64,000 bases of DNA from Geothrix fermentans DSM 14018. GTDB lineage: Bacteria > Acidobacteriota > Holophagae > Holophagales > Holophagaceae. Positions 6,051 to 14,764 of the stretch are shown piece after piece. The stretch is taken from NCBI RefSeq assembly GCF_000428885.1, contig NZ_AUAU01000011.1:1-64000 (forward strand), in the 5' to 3' direction. Position numbers and translations under genes: made by a program. The notes beneath the pieces are model-generated. The model did not search any database. It was not told where the DNA came from and saw only the letters and a list, made by a program, of their open reading frames with translations. Within the stretch, counting starts at the first letter, position 1. Every line of letters starts with the position of its first letter.

Positions 6051-6560
6051 ATGTTTGGAATAAATGACTATGTTTTCTACGGTGCCACTGGCGTCTGCCG
6101 GGTCACGGACCTCAGGATGGTGAAGCTTGGAGGCATGGAGGGGCAGGAATGCTATGTACTCGAGCCCATTTCGGCTCCCACAAGCAGCATCTACATTCCC
6201 ACCTCCAATGATGAAATTCTCGCCCATATCCGTCCCATCATGAGCAAAGACCAGATCTACGGCCTGATCGACCACATGCCCGAGGAGGAGACGGTCTGGA
6301 TCAGCGATGAACGGGAACGGAGCAAGGCCTATTACGCGAAGGTCAACTCCTGCGACAGCAGGGCGCTGATCCAGCTGATCAAGACGCTCTACCTCGAGAA
6401 AAACCAGCACAGCAAGTCCAAGCGGCTGGGCACCATCGACAGCAAGATCATGGGCACGGCCGAGAGGCTGCTCTACGAGGAGTTCGCCTTCGTCCTGGGC
6501 CTCGACCCGAAGGACGTGCTCCCCTTCATCCAGGCGCGGATCCCCCGGCAGGCCGTGTAG
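6051..6560 (+). CDS. CarD-family transcriptional regulator
   Basis: This is a 169-residue protein. Residues 1-60 form a CarD/RID-like Tudor fold (MFGINDYVFYGATGVCRV, then YIP at the end of the domain), which in CarD binds the RNA polymerase beta subunit; the rest is helical as in CarD C-terminal domains. CarD proteins stabilise open promoter complexes, often at rRNA promoters. The start at 6051 has GGGAGG at good spacing; a longer frame from 5880 lacks support. A sequence TATCCT at about 5980 could be a -10 box. Length and architecture fit the family. Confidence 0.85.
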   Translation: MFGINDYVFYGATGVCRVTDLRMVKLGGMEGQECYVLEPISAPTSSIYIPTSNDEILAHIRPIMSKDQIYGLIDHMPEEETVWISDERERSKAYYAKVNSCDSRALIQLIKTLYLEKNQHSKSKRLGTIDSKIMGTAERLLYEEFAFVLGLDPKDVLPFIQARIPRQAV

Positions 6561-6574
6561 GGATCCGGCCGCCG

Positions 6575-6937
6575 CTACTTCCGCCGCCGCTCCTCGGCCT
6601 CGGCGTCCTCGTCCTCCTCGTCGTCCTCGATGGAGGCCAGGGATACGGGCTTGCCCCGCAGGTCCACGGGCGAACCCTCCTCGGGGATGAAGATCTCCCG
6701 GTGGCGGTCCCAGCGCCCGACCAGCTGGTCCTCCTCGGTGTAGAAGCGCGCCTCCCCGGCCTCCGGGAACAGCACCACCCACTGGGCGTGGCTGGAGCCG
6801 CGCTCGAACGCCATGAGGACGGACCAATCCTCGTCGCGGCCCTCGGCGGACACCAGCGCGTCCATGAGGGCGTACGGCGGCGGGAAGGCCAGGGTGCGCA
6901 TCTCGTCCAGATCCCTGATCGTGCGGGTGTGCAGCAT
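6575..6937 (-). CDS. Hypothetical protein
   Basis: This is a 120-residue soluble protein with an acidic low-complexity tail (an EDDEEDEDAEAEE run) ending in RRRK. The central part has alternating hydrophobic strands (WVVLFPEAGEARFYTEED) suggesting a small beta domain. I do not recognise a family. It is convergent with the CarD-like gene, separated by 14 bases. A longer reading frame in another register on the same strand is a GC-rich shadow. Confidence 0.55.
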   Translation of the reverse strand: MLHTRTIRDLDEMRTLAFPPPYALMDALVSAEGRDEDWSVLMAFERGSSHAQWVVLFPEAGEARFYTEEDQLVGRWDRHREIFIPEEGSPVDLRGKPVSLASIEDDEEDEDAEAEERRRK

Positions 6938-7063
6938 GGCGACCCCCCAGCCATTGGCCCCGTCGGGAAAGCGGAGCCATCATAGCTCCGACCGGCCTGG
7001 GAAGGCCCCGCATCTTCGGAGGGACGCGGAGGTTCCAGCCCCCGGGCGGGCCCGGAGGCGCCC

Positions 7064-7252
7064 ATGAAACCCGTTTCGCTGATCGCCGCGGCCTTTCTCG
7101 GGGTGATCTCCCTGGCCCACCTGCTGCGGCTGGCCCTGGGCCTGGAGGTCCAGATCGGCCGGGCCCAGGTCCCGCTCTGGATGAGCGGAGTGGCCTTCCT
7201 GTTCTGCGGGATCCTCGCCGCGCTCCTCTACCGGGAGGGCCGCCAGCACTGA
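7064..7252 (+). CDS. Small two-TM membrane protein
   Basis: This is a 62-residue protein with two hydrophobic helices (about residues 4-26 and 38-56) and a charged C-terminus REGRQH, so likely a small inner-membrane protein. The ATG is preceded by GGAGGCGCCC, a good ribosome site. No family is recognised. It has an independent promoter or none visible. Confidence 0.6.
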   Translation: MKPVSLIAAAFLGVISLAHLLRLALGLEVQIGRAQVPLWMSGVAFLFCGILAALLYREGRQH

Positions 7253-7392
7253 CCGGGCCCGATCGGCCTGGCGCCCGGCCCGAACCCGGCTATCTTCTTC
7301 CGGGTAATCCCCGGGAGAAGTCTCGATCTCAGAATCCGCAACCGGCTGGACCCTTCCCCGCCCCCCCTGGTATCGGAGAATTGGAGCGCCCC

Positions 7393-8211
7393 ATGGCCGA
7401 GCTGAGCCCAGACCAGGTGGCGGGCAACTGGAGCGCCATCGCCTCCGAGTACGAGCAGGCCTTCGAGGGGCTGAGCGCCCAGTTTGCGGAGCATGCCCTC
7501 CGGCTGCTGGACCTCGGGCCGGGCGCGCGGGTGCTCGACGTGGCCGCCGGCACGGGGGCCTTCGGTCTCTCGGCCGCGCGCGCCGGGGCCGAGGTCCTGG
7601 CCACGGACTTCGCGCCGGGCATGGTGGACCGCCTGCAGGCGCGCATCGCCGCGGCGGGACTGCCGGGCATGGCGGCCGAGGTCATGGACGGCCAGGCGCT
7701 GGCCCTGCCCGACGCCAGCTTCGACGGCGCCGCCTCGGTGCTGGGCCTGATCTTCTTCCCGGACCAGGACCGGGGCCTGGCGGAGCTGCGCCGGGTGCTC
7801 CGCGAGGGCGGCCGCGCGGCGGTGGTCTGCTGGCGCGACCCGGCCAACCTGCCCCTGATGGCCTTGGTGAGGCAGGCGGTCCGCAAGGTCGTTCCCGGCT
7901 TCCAGCCGCCCTCCGCGCCGCCGGTCTGGGCCCGGCTCAACGGTGACAGCCTCGGGTCCCGCATGGAGGCGGCCGGCTTCCGCGAAGTGGAGGTCCTGAC
8001 CTCCACGGCCACCCAGCGGATCCACTCGCCGGAGGCCTACTGGTCGGGCTTCACGCGGTCGGCCCCGCCCCTGGCCCACCTCTTCGAGCGCCTGGGACCG
8101 GAGACGACCGCGGCCGTGGGGCGGGAGTACATCGGCGCCCTCCGCGCCCAGTCCCGGGACGGCGTGCCCACGCTGACCGTGGAGGCCTGCATCGGCCTGG
8201 GGAGGGCCTGA
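7393..8211 (+). CDS. Class I SAM-dependent methyltransferase (Methyltransf_11/25-like)
   Basis: This is a 272-residue protein with the Rossmann-type SAM fold: motif I VLDVAAGTGAFGL near residues 50-62, an acidic end of strand 2 (ATDFAPGM), and motif LPDASFDGAASVLGLIFFPD resembling UbiE/COQ5-type methyltransferases. The substrate is unknown. ATG 7393 is preferred over a TTG at 7381 because GGAG lies six bases upstream. The gene ends two bases before the next start and is probably co-transcribed with the ICMT-like gene. Confidence 0.85.
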   Translation: MAELSPDQVAGNWSAIASEYEQAFEGLSAQFAEHALRLLDLGPGARVLDVAAGTGAFGLSAARAGAEVLATDFAPGMVDRLQARIAAAGLPGMAAEVMDGQALALPDASFDGAASVLGLIFFPDQDRGLAELRRVLREGGRAAVVCWRDPANLPLMALVRQAVRKVVPGFQPPSAPPVWARLNGDSLGSRMEAAGFREVEVLTSTATQRIHSPEAYWSGFTRSAPPLAHLFERLGPETTAAVGREYIGALRAQSRDGVPTLTVEACIGLGRA

Positions 8212-8212
8212 C

Positions 8213-8686
8213 ATGGAGGCGGGCCGGGAGGGCCCCGGCGTCCGCCTCCCGCCGCCGGTGGTGTTCGCCGCGGGGCTGGGGCTCGGCTTCCTGCTCCAGC
8301 GGGTCCAGCCACTGACTTTCGCCGCCCCGGACAATCCACTGCCCCGGTGGCTCGGGGCCCTGTTCGCCCTGGGCTCTTGCTTCCTGGCCGGCTGGGCCTT
8401 CCTCACCTTCCGCCGCTTCCACACCACCGTGCGGCCGGACCGTCCCGCCTCGGCCCTCATGGTGGAGGGCCCCTTCCGCTTCACCCGGAACCCGCTGTAC
8501 CTGAGCCTGGCGCTCCTCCAGGCGGGCCTGGCCCTCCTGGCGAACGCCCCCTGGCCCGCGCTCATGCTGCTGCCGACCCTCTTCGTCATCCGGGTCCACG
8601 TCATCGCCCGGGAGGAACGGCACCTGGAGGCCCGGTTCGGTGCGGAGTACGAGGCCTACCGCCGCGCCGTGCGACGCTGGTTCTGA
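8213..8686 (+). CDS. Isoprenylcysteine carboxyl methyltransferase-like membrane protein
   Basis: This is a 157-residue membrane protein with four hydrophobic segments and the ICMT/PEMT signature: GPFRFTRNPLYLS near residues 84-96 and a C-terminal REERHLEARFGAEYEAYRRAV. Bacterial members methylate small lipophilic or phospholipid substrates using SAM; the substrate cannot be told from sequence. The start is one base after the stop of the upstream methyltransferase, so the two are translationally coupled. Confidence 0.85.
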   Translation: MEAGREGPGVRLPPPVVFAAGLGLGFLLQRVQPLTFAAPDNPLPRWLGALFALGSCFLAGWAFLTFRRFHTTVRPDRPASALMVEGPFRFTRNPLYLSLALLQAGLALLANAPWPALMLLPTLFVIRVHVIAREERHLEARFGAEYEAYRRAVRRWF

Positions 8687-8693
8687 CGGATCC

Positions 8694-9047
8694 TCAGGGC
8701 TGACCTTCGGCCACCCGCGCCGCATAGGCGTCCAGGGCCCGGGTGGAGAACACCAGGGCGGCCCCCGCGTTGACGGACACCGCCACGCCCAGGGCCTCCG
8801 CGATCTCCTCCCGGCTGGCGCCCAGCTTCACGGCGGCGTCCGTGTGGACCGTGATGCACCCGTCGCAGCGCAGCGTGACCGCCACCGCCAGCGAGATCAG
8901 CTCGCGGGTCCTGGCGTCGAGGTGGCCGGTCTTCTGGCCCGCCTCTCCCAGCATGCGATAACCCCGCGCGGTCTCGGGGCTCAGCCGGGCGAGCTCTGTC
9001 ACCCCGGCTCCGACCTGCTTCCGATAGCCGTTCCAGTCGAGCATCAT
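8694..9047 (-). CDS. AhpD-like carboxymuconolactone decarboxylase family protein
   Basis: This is a 117-residue protein. It has the CMD/AhpD fold with the redox motif CDGCITVH (residues about 60-67), that is CxxC followed by His three residues later, as in AhpD peroxidases. It probably acts as an alkylhydroperoxidase or disulfide-exchange protein in the cytoplasm. The ATG at 9047 follows GGAGGTGGAGCC. It is convergent with the ICMT-like gene, ending 8 bases away. Confidence 0.85.
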   Translation of the reverse strand: MMLDWNGYRKQVGAGVTELARLSPETARGYRMLGEAGQKTGHLDARTRELISLAVAVTLRCDGCITVHTDAAVKLGASREEIAEALGVAVSVNAGAALVFSTRALDAYAARVAEGQP

Positions 9048-9134
9048 GGCTCCACCTCCGGCCCACGAGTGTTCCACCAATCCCGGGTCGCGGGACCGGT
9101 CCATGGATCCCGTCCCTGGACCTATGCTGGTCGG

Positions 9135-9698
9135 ATGCCCGACTCGTTCGCCGCCCGGATCCCCACGCTCGCCGAGGCGGAGCTGCGCCGCTACCTGGAG
9201 CAGCCCCAGGCCTACAAGGCCGAGGCCGTGGAGGCGGCCCTGGCGGAGCTGCGGCGGCGGGGATGCCCGGTCTCCGAGACGGACCTGGCGCGGATCGGCG
9301 ACGTCCATCGGCAGCGCGAGGCCCAGCGGGCCCACCGGGCCGCGCGGTCCGGCCGCTGGCTGGGCACCGAGCCCGCCACCCGGGGGGCCCGCATCCGCCG
9401 CGTCACGGCGGGCATCCTCGCCGCGGGCCTCGGCAGCGCCGCCCTCCTCTACCTGCGGGCCGCGCCCCGGGCGGCCAATCCCCTGGGCTACGAGCCCGAG
9501 GACACCAAGCGCTACCTGCGGCAGCTGGAGGTGGTGGGCGGCAAGGCCAATGTCGTCGCCACCGAGTTCCAGCGCTGGTTCGAGGGGCTCTGGCAGGGCC
9601 GCCAGCTGGCCTTCACCGTGGCCTGGCTGACGCTCCTGCTGGCCCTGGGCTTCTGGTTCGCGGCCACGCGCCTGGCCGCCGATGGCGGGGGAGACTGA
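9135..9698 (+). CDS. Hypothetical protein with two TM segments
   Basis: This is a 187-residue protein. The N-terminal ~75 residues are charged and helical ([35 protein letters not shown]), a pattern seen in small tail-anchored or soluble linker domains. Two hydrophobic helices follow at about 97-115 and 160-180, so the middle loop (~45 residues) is probably on the opposite side of the membrane. No family is recognised. It ends one base before the rlmF start. Confidence 0.6.
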   Translation: MPDSFAARIPTLAEAELRRYLEQPQAYKAEAVEAALAELRRRGCPVSETDLARIGDVHRQREAQRAHRAARSGRWLGTEPATRGARIRRVTAGILAAGLGSAALLYLRAAPRAANPLGYEPEDTKRYLRQLEVVGGKANVVATEFQRWFEGLWQGRQLAFTVAWLTLLLALGFWFAATRLAADGGGD

Positions 9699-9699
9699 C

Positions 9700-10647
9700 A
9701 TGGCCCCCCGTTCCAGCGGCCCGGGCGCGGCGAAGCCCGCCAAGCCGGGCCTCCATCCCCGCAACCGGCACGACGCCGGCTACGACTTCCCCCGGCTGGT
9801 GGCGGCCAGCCCGGAGCTGGGCCCCTTCGTGCGCCGCGCCCCCCACGGCGGCCCCTCCATCGACTTCGCGGACCCCGCGGCGGTGAAGGCCCTGAACCGC
9901 GCCCTGCTGCTGGAGGCCTATGGCATCCGGGGCTGGGACCTGCCGGCGGGCGCCCTCTGCCCGCCCATCCCCGGCCGGGCGGACTACCTGCACCACCTGG
10001 CGGACCTGCTGGCGGAGGGCGGTCCGGTCCCAAGGGGCGCCCAAGTACGCGCACTGGACCTCGGCACGGGCGCCAGCCTCATCTACCCCCTGCTGGGCCA
10101 CCGGGAGTACGGCTGGTCCTTCGTGGGCACGGACATCGACGGGGCCTCCCTCGCCTCCGCGGCCCGCATCCTGGCCGCCAACCCGGGCCTGGCGGCGGCC
10201 ATCGCCCTGCGGCGCCAGAGGGATCCCCGGGCCCTCTTCCAGGGCGTGGTGGGGCCGGACGAGCGCTTCGACCTCAGCCTCTGCAACCCGCCCTTCCACG
10301 GCTCGCTGCGGGAGGCCCGGGAGGTGGCCCGGGCCAAGTGGCGGAAGCTGGGCTTGGGCGCGTCCGGCCCGGCCCGGAACTTCGGCGGCCAGGGGGCGGA
10401 ACTGTGGTGCGAAGGCGGCGAGGCGGGCTTCATCCGGCGCATGATCGCGGAGAGCGCGGCCATGCCGGCCCAGGTGCGCTGGTTCACCACCCTGGTCTCC
10501 AGCTCCGCCAACCTGCTCGGCCTGCAGCGGGCCCTCCGCCAGGCCGGGGCCCTGGAGGTCCGCATCGTGCCCATGGCCCAGGGCCAGAAGCAGAGCCGCT
10601 TCCTGGCCTGGACCTTCCTGGAGGCGGCGGCGCGGAAGGCCTGGTGA
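9700..10647 (+). CDS. rlmF: 23S rRNA (adenine(1618)-N6)-methyltransferase RlmF
   Basis: This is a 315-residue protein. The N-terminal [19 protein letters not shown] segment, the SAM motif [16 protein letters not shown] and the catalytic NPPF motif (LCNPPFHGS) are diagnostic of RlmF (YbiN), which methylates N6 of A1618 in 23S rRNA. The C-terminal SGTLVS-type region is present as [12 protein letters not shown]. Start 9700 was chosen over the upstream in-frame Met at 9682 because GGGGGAGACTGAC precedes it. Length fits the family. Confidence 0.93.
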   Translation: MAPRSSGPGAAKPAKPGLHPRNRHDAGYDFPRLVAASPELGPFVRRAPHGGPSIDFADPAAVKALNRALLLEAYGIRGWDLPAGALCPPIPGRADYLHHLADLLAEGGPVPRGAQVRALDLGTGASLIYPLLGHREYGWSFVGTDIDGASLASAARILAANPGLAAAIALRRQRDPRALFQGVVGPDERFDLSLCNPPFHGSLREAREVARAKWRKLGLGASGPARNFGGQGAELWCEGGEAGFIRRMIAESAAMPAQVRWFTTLVSSSANLLGLQRALRQAGALEVRIVPMAQGQKQSRFLAWTFLEAAARKAW

Positions 10648-10716
10648 AGGGGTGATCCGGGTTGTGATTCGATATTTCGGATAAACAGGTATGATTCTCC
10701 CGTCGCCGGAGCTCCC

Positions 10717-11037
10717 ATGTTCGTCCTTCGCCGCCTCCCCGCCTTCTTCGCCCTGCTGATGCTGGGAGCGCACTTCCTCCGCGCCAGCGAGCTGCTCCTG
10801 GTGGGGCTCTCCCTCGTCCTCCTGGTGCCGCTCTTCATCCCGAAACCCCCGGCCCAGGCCACCGTGCGCTGGGCCCTTGCCCTGGGGGCGCTGGTGTGGC
10901 TGTGGACGGCGGTCCAGGGCGTGCGCCAGCGCCTGGCCTTCGACGAGCCCTGGCTGCGCATGGCCCTCATCCTCGGCGCCGTAGCCCTGTTCACCGCCTG
11001 GTCCGGCTGGCTGCTGCGGGGGGGGGGTGAAGAATGA
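10717..11037 (+). CDS. Small hydrophobic membrane protein
   Basis: This is a 106-residue protein with four short hydrophobic helices separated by few loop residues, ending in a Gly-Glu tail. It is probably an inner-membrane protein of unknown function. The ATG follows CGGAGCTCCC. A run of nine G at 11021-11029 near the 3' end could be a slippage-prone site. Confidence 0.6.
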   Translation: MFVLRRLPAFFALLMLGAHFLRASELLLVGLSLVLLVPLFIPKPPAQATVRWALALGALVWLWTAVQGVRQRLAFDEPWLRMALILGAVALFTAWSGWLLRGGGEE

Positions 11038-11482
11038 AAAGGATGGACAGGATTAACAGGATGAAAGGCAGGATTAACAGGATTGAAAACCTTGGATCTT
11101 GAATCCTGTTCCCTGCTCATCGACCAGGCCCAGCCCAAGGTTCGCAAGATGAAGGGCTGGAGCCGGAGATGGCGGAGAAAAGGCTGCGGGCCCACAGATT
11201 TCACAGATCCACACAGATTGAGAACGGGGCTGTAGCTGGTTTGGGGATGCCGCTTCGCCAGCGTGGGCTCCATGGGGGGCGTCTTCGGCGGGCCCGGATG
11301 TCCTTGTCAGAACGCCCGGCGCCTTTTCTTTGGCCTCCGCTTTCCTCCGCTCCTCCGCAAACCTCCGCTTATGAACGCTTTTTCTCCGTCATCCGCAGTT
11401 CCAGCTTCTTCAGACTGAGGCTCACCGATAACGAGATCCTGTTAATCCAATCATTTACTCCTGTTCATCCTGTCCAGCTTTT
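11038..11482. repeat. Gene-free region with inverted GGATTAACAGGAT-type repeats
   Basis: No convincing gene is present. The left end (11040-11085) has GGATGGACAGGATTAACAGG and a second ACAGGATTAACAGGAT-like copy; the right end (11432-11480) has the reverse, CCTGTTAATCC followed by CCTGTTCATCCTGTCC. Between them are CACAGATTTCACAGATCCACACAGATT (11199-11219 region) and several CCTCCGC words. These short, inverted, periodic words resemble dispersed intergenic repeats; a fold-back RNA or a boundary element between rightward and leftward genes is possible. Confidence 0.6.
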
Positions 11483-12394
11483 TCAGAACACCGACCACCC
11501 CGTTCGGGTGGTGAAGCGGTCCAGGGCCTCGACGCCGGCGATGCTGTTGCCGTGGGGGTCGAGGGCGGGGCTCCAGACGCAGAGGACGCCGCGCTCGGGC
11601 AGCACCGCCAGGATGCCGCCGCCCACGCCGCTCTTGCCGGGCAGGCCCACGCGGTAGGCGAAGTCGCCGGCCGCGTCGTAGGTGCCGCAGGTGAGCATCA
11701 CGGAGTTGATGCGCTTGGATTCGCTGCGGGAGAGCAGGCGCGAGCCGTCCGCCCGCAGGCCGTGATTGGCCAGGAAGAGGCCCGCCTTCGCCAGGTCCGC
11801 GCAGCTCATGGCCAGGCTGCACTGGCGGAAGTAGTGGTCCAGCACCTGATCCACGGGGTTCTCCAGGTTGCCGCAGCTGGCCATGAAGTGGGCCAGGGCC
11901 GCGTTGCGGTGGCCGTGGGAGGCCTCGGAGGCCGCGACTTCCGGATCCACGTCCAGGGCCGGGTTGCCGCTCTCGGCGCGCAGGAAGTCCCGCAGCGCGC
12001 CCAGGGAATCGCCCGTGAGCGAGAGCAGGCGGTCGATGAGGACCAGGGCCCCGGCGTTGATGAAGGGGTTGCGGGGGATGCCCTTCTCGTACTCCAGCTG
12101 CACCAGCGAGTTGAAGGGATTGCCCGAGGGCTCGCGGCCCACGCGCTTCCACAGGGCCTCGCCGTCCCGCGCCAGCACCAGGGCCAGGGAGAAGGCCTTG
12201 GACACGCTCTGGATGGAGAAGGGCGTGCGCCAGTCCCCAGTGCCGAAGAGCTGGCCCTCGGTGGTGGCGAGGGCCAGGCCGAAGCGCGTGGCGGGCACGG
12301 AGGCCAGGGCGGGAATGTAGTCCGCCACCTTCCCCTGCGCCGCCAGGGGCGCGGCTTCCACCGCCAGGTCGTCGAGGAGGGCCTGAAGATCCAT
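11483..12394 (-). CDS. glsA: Glutaminase A
   Basis: This is a 303-residue protein hydrolysing L-glutamine to glutamate and ammonia. It has the serine-dependent glutaminase fold: FSIQSVSKAF with the catalytic Ser63 and Lys66 pair, GNPFNSLVQLE, PRNPFINAGAL and the C-terminal GKSGVGGGI. Length matches the family. ATG 12394 was chosen because family proteins begin just before the ALLDD helix; the reading frame continues upstream only through the divergent DinB gene. It is cytoplasmic and likely monocistronic. Confidence 0.95.
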   Translation of the reverse strand: MDLQALLDDLAVEAAPLAAQGKVADYIPALASVPATRFGLALATTEGQLFGTGDWRTPFSIQSVSKAFSLALVLARDGEALWKRVGREPSGNPFNSLVQLEYEKGIPRNPFINAGALVLIDRLLSLTGDSLGALRDFLRAESGNPALDVDPEVAASEASHGHRNAALAHFMASCGNLENPVDQVLDHYFRQCSLAMSCADLAKAGLFLANHGLRADGSRLLSRSESKRINSVMLTCGTYDAAGDFAYRVGLPGKSGVGGGILAVLPERGVLCVWSPALDPHGNSIAGVEALDRFTTRTGWSVF

Positions 12395-12505
12395 GAGAGG
12401 CAGGATAATGCACAGGCGCCCGCGGCCGCACCCCGATGAGCCGCAACCACCCCATCCGTGTTCATCTGGATGCCTCCGTGGCCAACCTTCTTCTCCGGAG
12501 CGCCC

Positions 12506-13006
12506 ATGACCCCCCTCGCCGCCGACCTCCTGCCGATCTTCCGCCGCGACCTGCGCTGCTTCATCCGCGAGGTGGAGCTGTTCCCCGATGACGCCACGCT
12601 CTGGCGCACGGTGCCGGGCGTCACCAACAGCGCGGGGAATGTGGCCCTCCACGTGGCGGGCAACCTGCGGCACTTCCTGGGTGCCGTGCTGGGCGCCACG
12701 GGCTACGTGCGCCAGCGGGAGCGGGAGTTCGCCCAGCGGGAGGGCACCCGGGCCTCCGTGGCCGCAGAGCTCGCATCCGCCATCGCCGCCGTGGAGGCGG
12801 GCCTGGCGGCCCTCACGCCGGACATGGAAGCAGACATCTTCCCCGCGCCGGTGGGCACGCACCGGCCGCGCACGGGCCTCCTCCTGACGCACCTGGCCGT
12901 CCACCTGGCCTTCCATCTCGGCCAGGCCGGCTACCTGCGCCGCGCCCTCACGGGCGATGCCACCAGCGCCGGAGGCATGTCCCTCCCGGAGCTGCTGGGC
13001 CATTGA
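12506..13006 (+). CDS. DinB-like / DUF1572-type helical protein
   Basis: This is a 166-residue four-helix protein of the DinB/YfiT superfamily. The pattern NVALHVAGNLRHFLG near residues 46-60 and THLAVHLAFHLGQAGYLRR near 130-148 supplies the three conserved His positions that bind a metal in this fold. Members are thiol-dependent or metal-dependent transferases; the substrate is unknown. The start follows CCGGAG. It precedes the SDR gene by 49 bases on the same strand. Confidence 0.75.
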   Translation: MTPLAADLLPIFRRDLRCFIREVELFPDDATLWRTVPGVTNSAGNVALHVAGNLRHFLGAVLGATGYVRQREREFAQREGTRASVAAELASAIAAVEAGLAALTPDMEADIFPAPVGTHRPRTGLLLTHLAVHLAFHLGQAGYLRRALTGDATSAGGMSLPELLGH

Positions 13007-13055
13007 GGCTTCCGCCCCGCCGTTGGAGAATCTGAACCAGGCCTGAGGAGGCACC

Positions 13056-13799
13056 ATGTCCTTGAACGGGAACGTCGCGCTCGTCACCGGCGCCAGCCGC
13101 GGCATCGGAGCCGCCACGGCCCGGGCGCTGGCCGCCCGGGGGGCGGCGGTGGCCGTGAACTACTTCGGCTCCGAGGCCGCGGCGCAGTCCGTCGTGGCCG
13201 ACATCCGGGCCGCCGGCGGAAAGGCCATCGCCGTGAAGGGCGACGCGCGGGACCGGGCCCAGGTGGAGGCCATGGCCGCCGAGGTGAAGGCACAGCTGGG
13301 GCCCATCGGCATCCTCGTGCTCAACGCCTCCATCGGCTTTCCCATGAAGGGCTTCCTGGACTATCCCTGGGACGCCTTCGAGGCCAAGGTGCTGGGCGAG
13401 ATGGGCGCGGCCTTCCACGGCTGCCGGGCCGTGGTGCCCCAGATGCTGGAGCGCAAGAGCGGCAGCATCGTCGCCATCACCAGCGGCCTGGCCCGCGACC
13501 CGGGCTGGGGGTTCTGCGCCCACAGCGCCGCCAAGGCCGCCCTGGAGGGCCTGGTGCGCGCCCTGGCCTTCGAGCTGGGCCCCATGGGCATCCGCGTGAA
13601 CGCCGTGGCCCCGGGCCTCACCCTCACAGACGCCACCGCCAACCTCCCCGAGAAGCACAAGCAGGCGGCCGCGGAACACACGCCCCTGCGCCGCAACGGC
13701 CAGGCGGAGGACGTGGCCGAAGCCGTGGCCGGCCTCCTCCAGACCGGGTTCGTCACCGGCGCCACCCTCCCCGTCAACGGCGGCGCCCACACCTTCTAG
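13056..13799 (+). CDS. SDR-family oxidoreductase with His at the catalytic Tyr position
   Basis: This is a 247-residue short-chain dehydrogenase resembling FabG. The NAD(P)-binding TGASRGIG (residues 11-18) and C-terminal GFVTGATLPVNGG are normal. The active-site Tyr-x-x-x-Lys reads HSAAK: His156 stands where Tyr is expected, with Lys160 and Ser143 kept. Codon CAC is clear in the sequence. The NNAG element is LNAS. The enzyme may be inactive, altered in mechanism, or from a subfamily that lost Tyr. GAGGAGGCACC upstream supports the start. It is followed nine bases later by a DUF4199-like gene. Confidence 0.85.
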   Translation: MSLNGNVALVTGASRGIGAATARALAARGAAVAVNYFGSEAAAQSVVADIRAAGGKAIAVKGDARDRAQVEAMAAEVKAQLGPIGILVLNASIGFPMKGFLDYPWDAFEAKVLGEMGAAFHGCRAVVPQMLERKSGSIVAITSGLARDPGWGFCAHSAAKAALEGLVRALAFELGPMGIRVNAVAPGLTLTDATANLPEKHKQAAAEHTPLRRNGQAEDVAEAVAGLLQTGFVTGATLPVNGGAHTF

Positions 13800-13808
13800 G
13801 AGTCTTCC

Positions 13809-14324
13809 ATGGCGGCGCTCCGCACCGGCTTCGTCCTCGGCATCCTCGTGGTGCTCTGGACCTTCGTCATGGGCTTCACGGGCTGGTACCGGAACCCTGG
13901 CCTGCTCTTCCTCTTCTGGCTGGTGATCCCCCTGCAGATCGGGATCCTGGTGTGGATGCTCCGTCGCGACGCCTCCACCACGGGCTACCTGCGCCAGGTG
14001 CAGAACGGCGTGGGGGCCTCCCTCGCCGCCTCGGCCATCATCTTCGTGGGGAGCCTGCTCTTCACCACCGTGGTGTTCCCCAGCTACTTCGCCGAGATGG
14101 AGGCCCTGGGCCGCCTGCGCATGGCCCAGCAGGGCCTCGGCCCCGAGCAGATCGAGGCCGTGGTGAAGGCCCAGGCCCCCATGCGGACCTCCCTGGGCAG
14201 CGCCTTCGCCGGGGCCCTGGGCACCTGGATCACGGGCCTGTTCACCTCCCTGATCGCAGCCGTGAAGTACCACCGGCGCCGAGCGTCCGCCGCGGCCGCG
14301 GAACCCATCCTTCCGAAACCCTAG
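13809..14324 (+). CDS. DUF4199-like membrane protein
   Basis: This is a 171-residue protein with four hydrophobic helices (about 5-22, 30-50, 74-95 and 132-152) and a basic tail. Size, helix arrangement and the YFAEMEALGRLRM loop after helix 3 match DUF4199 proteins; function is unknown. The start is preceded by AGGAGTCTTCC. It is probably co-transcribed with the SDR gene. Its stop overlaps the stop of the convergent NUDIX gene by four bases. Confidence 0.7.
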   Translation: MAALRTGFVLGILVVLWTFVMGFTGWYRNPGLLFLFWLVIPLQIGILVWMLRRDASTTGYLRQVQNGVGASLAASAIIFVGSLLFTTVVFPSYFAEMEALGRLRMAQQGLGPEQIEAVVKAQAPMRTSLGSAFAGALGTWITGLFTSLIAAVKYHRRRASAAAAEPILPKP

Positions 14325-14764
14325 CCGCGCTCCCGGCGCAGCTCCGACACCAGGGAGAGCGGGTAGGCCAGGCCGGCGCAGGCATCGTCCACGCAGCGCA
14401 GGACGAGGCCCGAGCGCAGGGGGGCCACGGCCAGCTCCTCGCGGCTGAGCCACCGGCAGCCCAGGATCTCGGGGTCCTCGGGCGCGGCCTGGGCGCCTCC
14501 GGGCACGGTGCCCCGGAAGCAGAGCCGGCAGTAGTCCTTCCCGTTCCGGGCCCGGAGCTGGTAGACCCCCACCAGCGCCTCCGGCGTGAAGGCCAGGCCC
14601 GTCTCCTCGCGCACCTCGCGGCGCACGGCGTCGAGAATGGATTCGCCGGGCTCCACGTGGCCCGCGGGCTGGTTGAAGACGCGCTCAGGCGAACCGTCCG
14701 TCTCCTCCACGACCAGGTAGCGGCCCTCCCGCTCGATGATAGCGGCGACGGTGAGCTCCCACAT
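14321..14764 (-). CDS. NUDIX hydrolase, NudJ-like
   Basis: This is a 147-residue protein with a complete Nudix box: GHVEPGESILDAVRREVREETGL at roughly residues 35-57, whose REVREE glutamates bind the metal. The N-terminal MWELTVAAIIEREGRYLVVEE and downstream VGVYQLR resemble NudJ-type phosphatases acting on thiamine or nucleoside phosphates. The start ATG overlaps the TGA of the upstream DUF4337 gene (TGATG), so translation is coupled. Confidence 0.88.
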   Translation of the reverse strand: MWELTVAAIIEREGRYLVVEETDGSPERVFNQPAGHVEPGESILDAVRREVREETGLAFTPEALVGVYQLRARNGKDYCRLCFRGTVPGGAQAAPEDPEILGCRWLSREELAVAPLRSGLVLRCVDDACAGLAYPLSLVSELRRERG

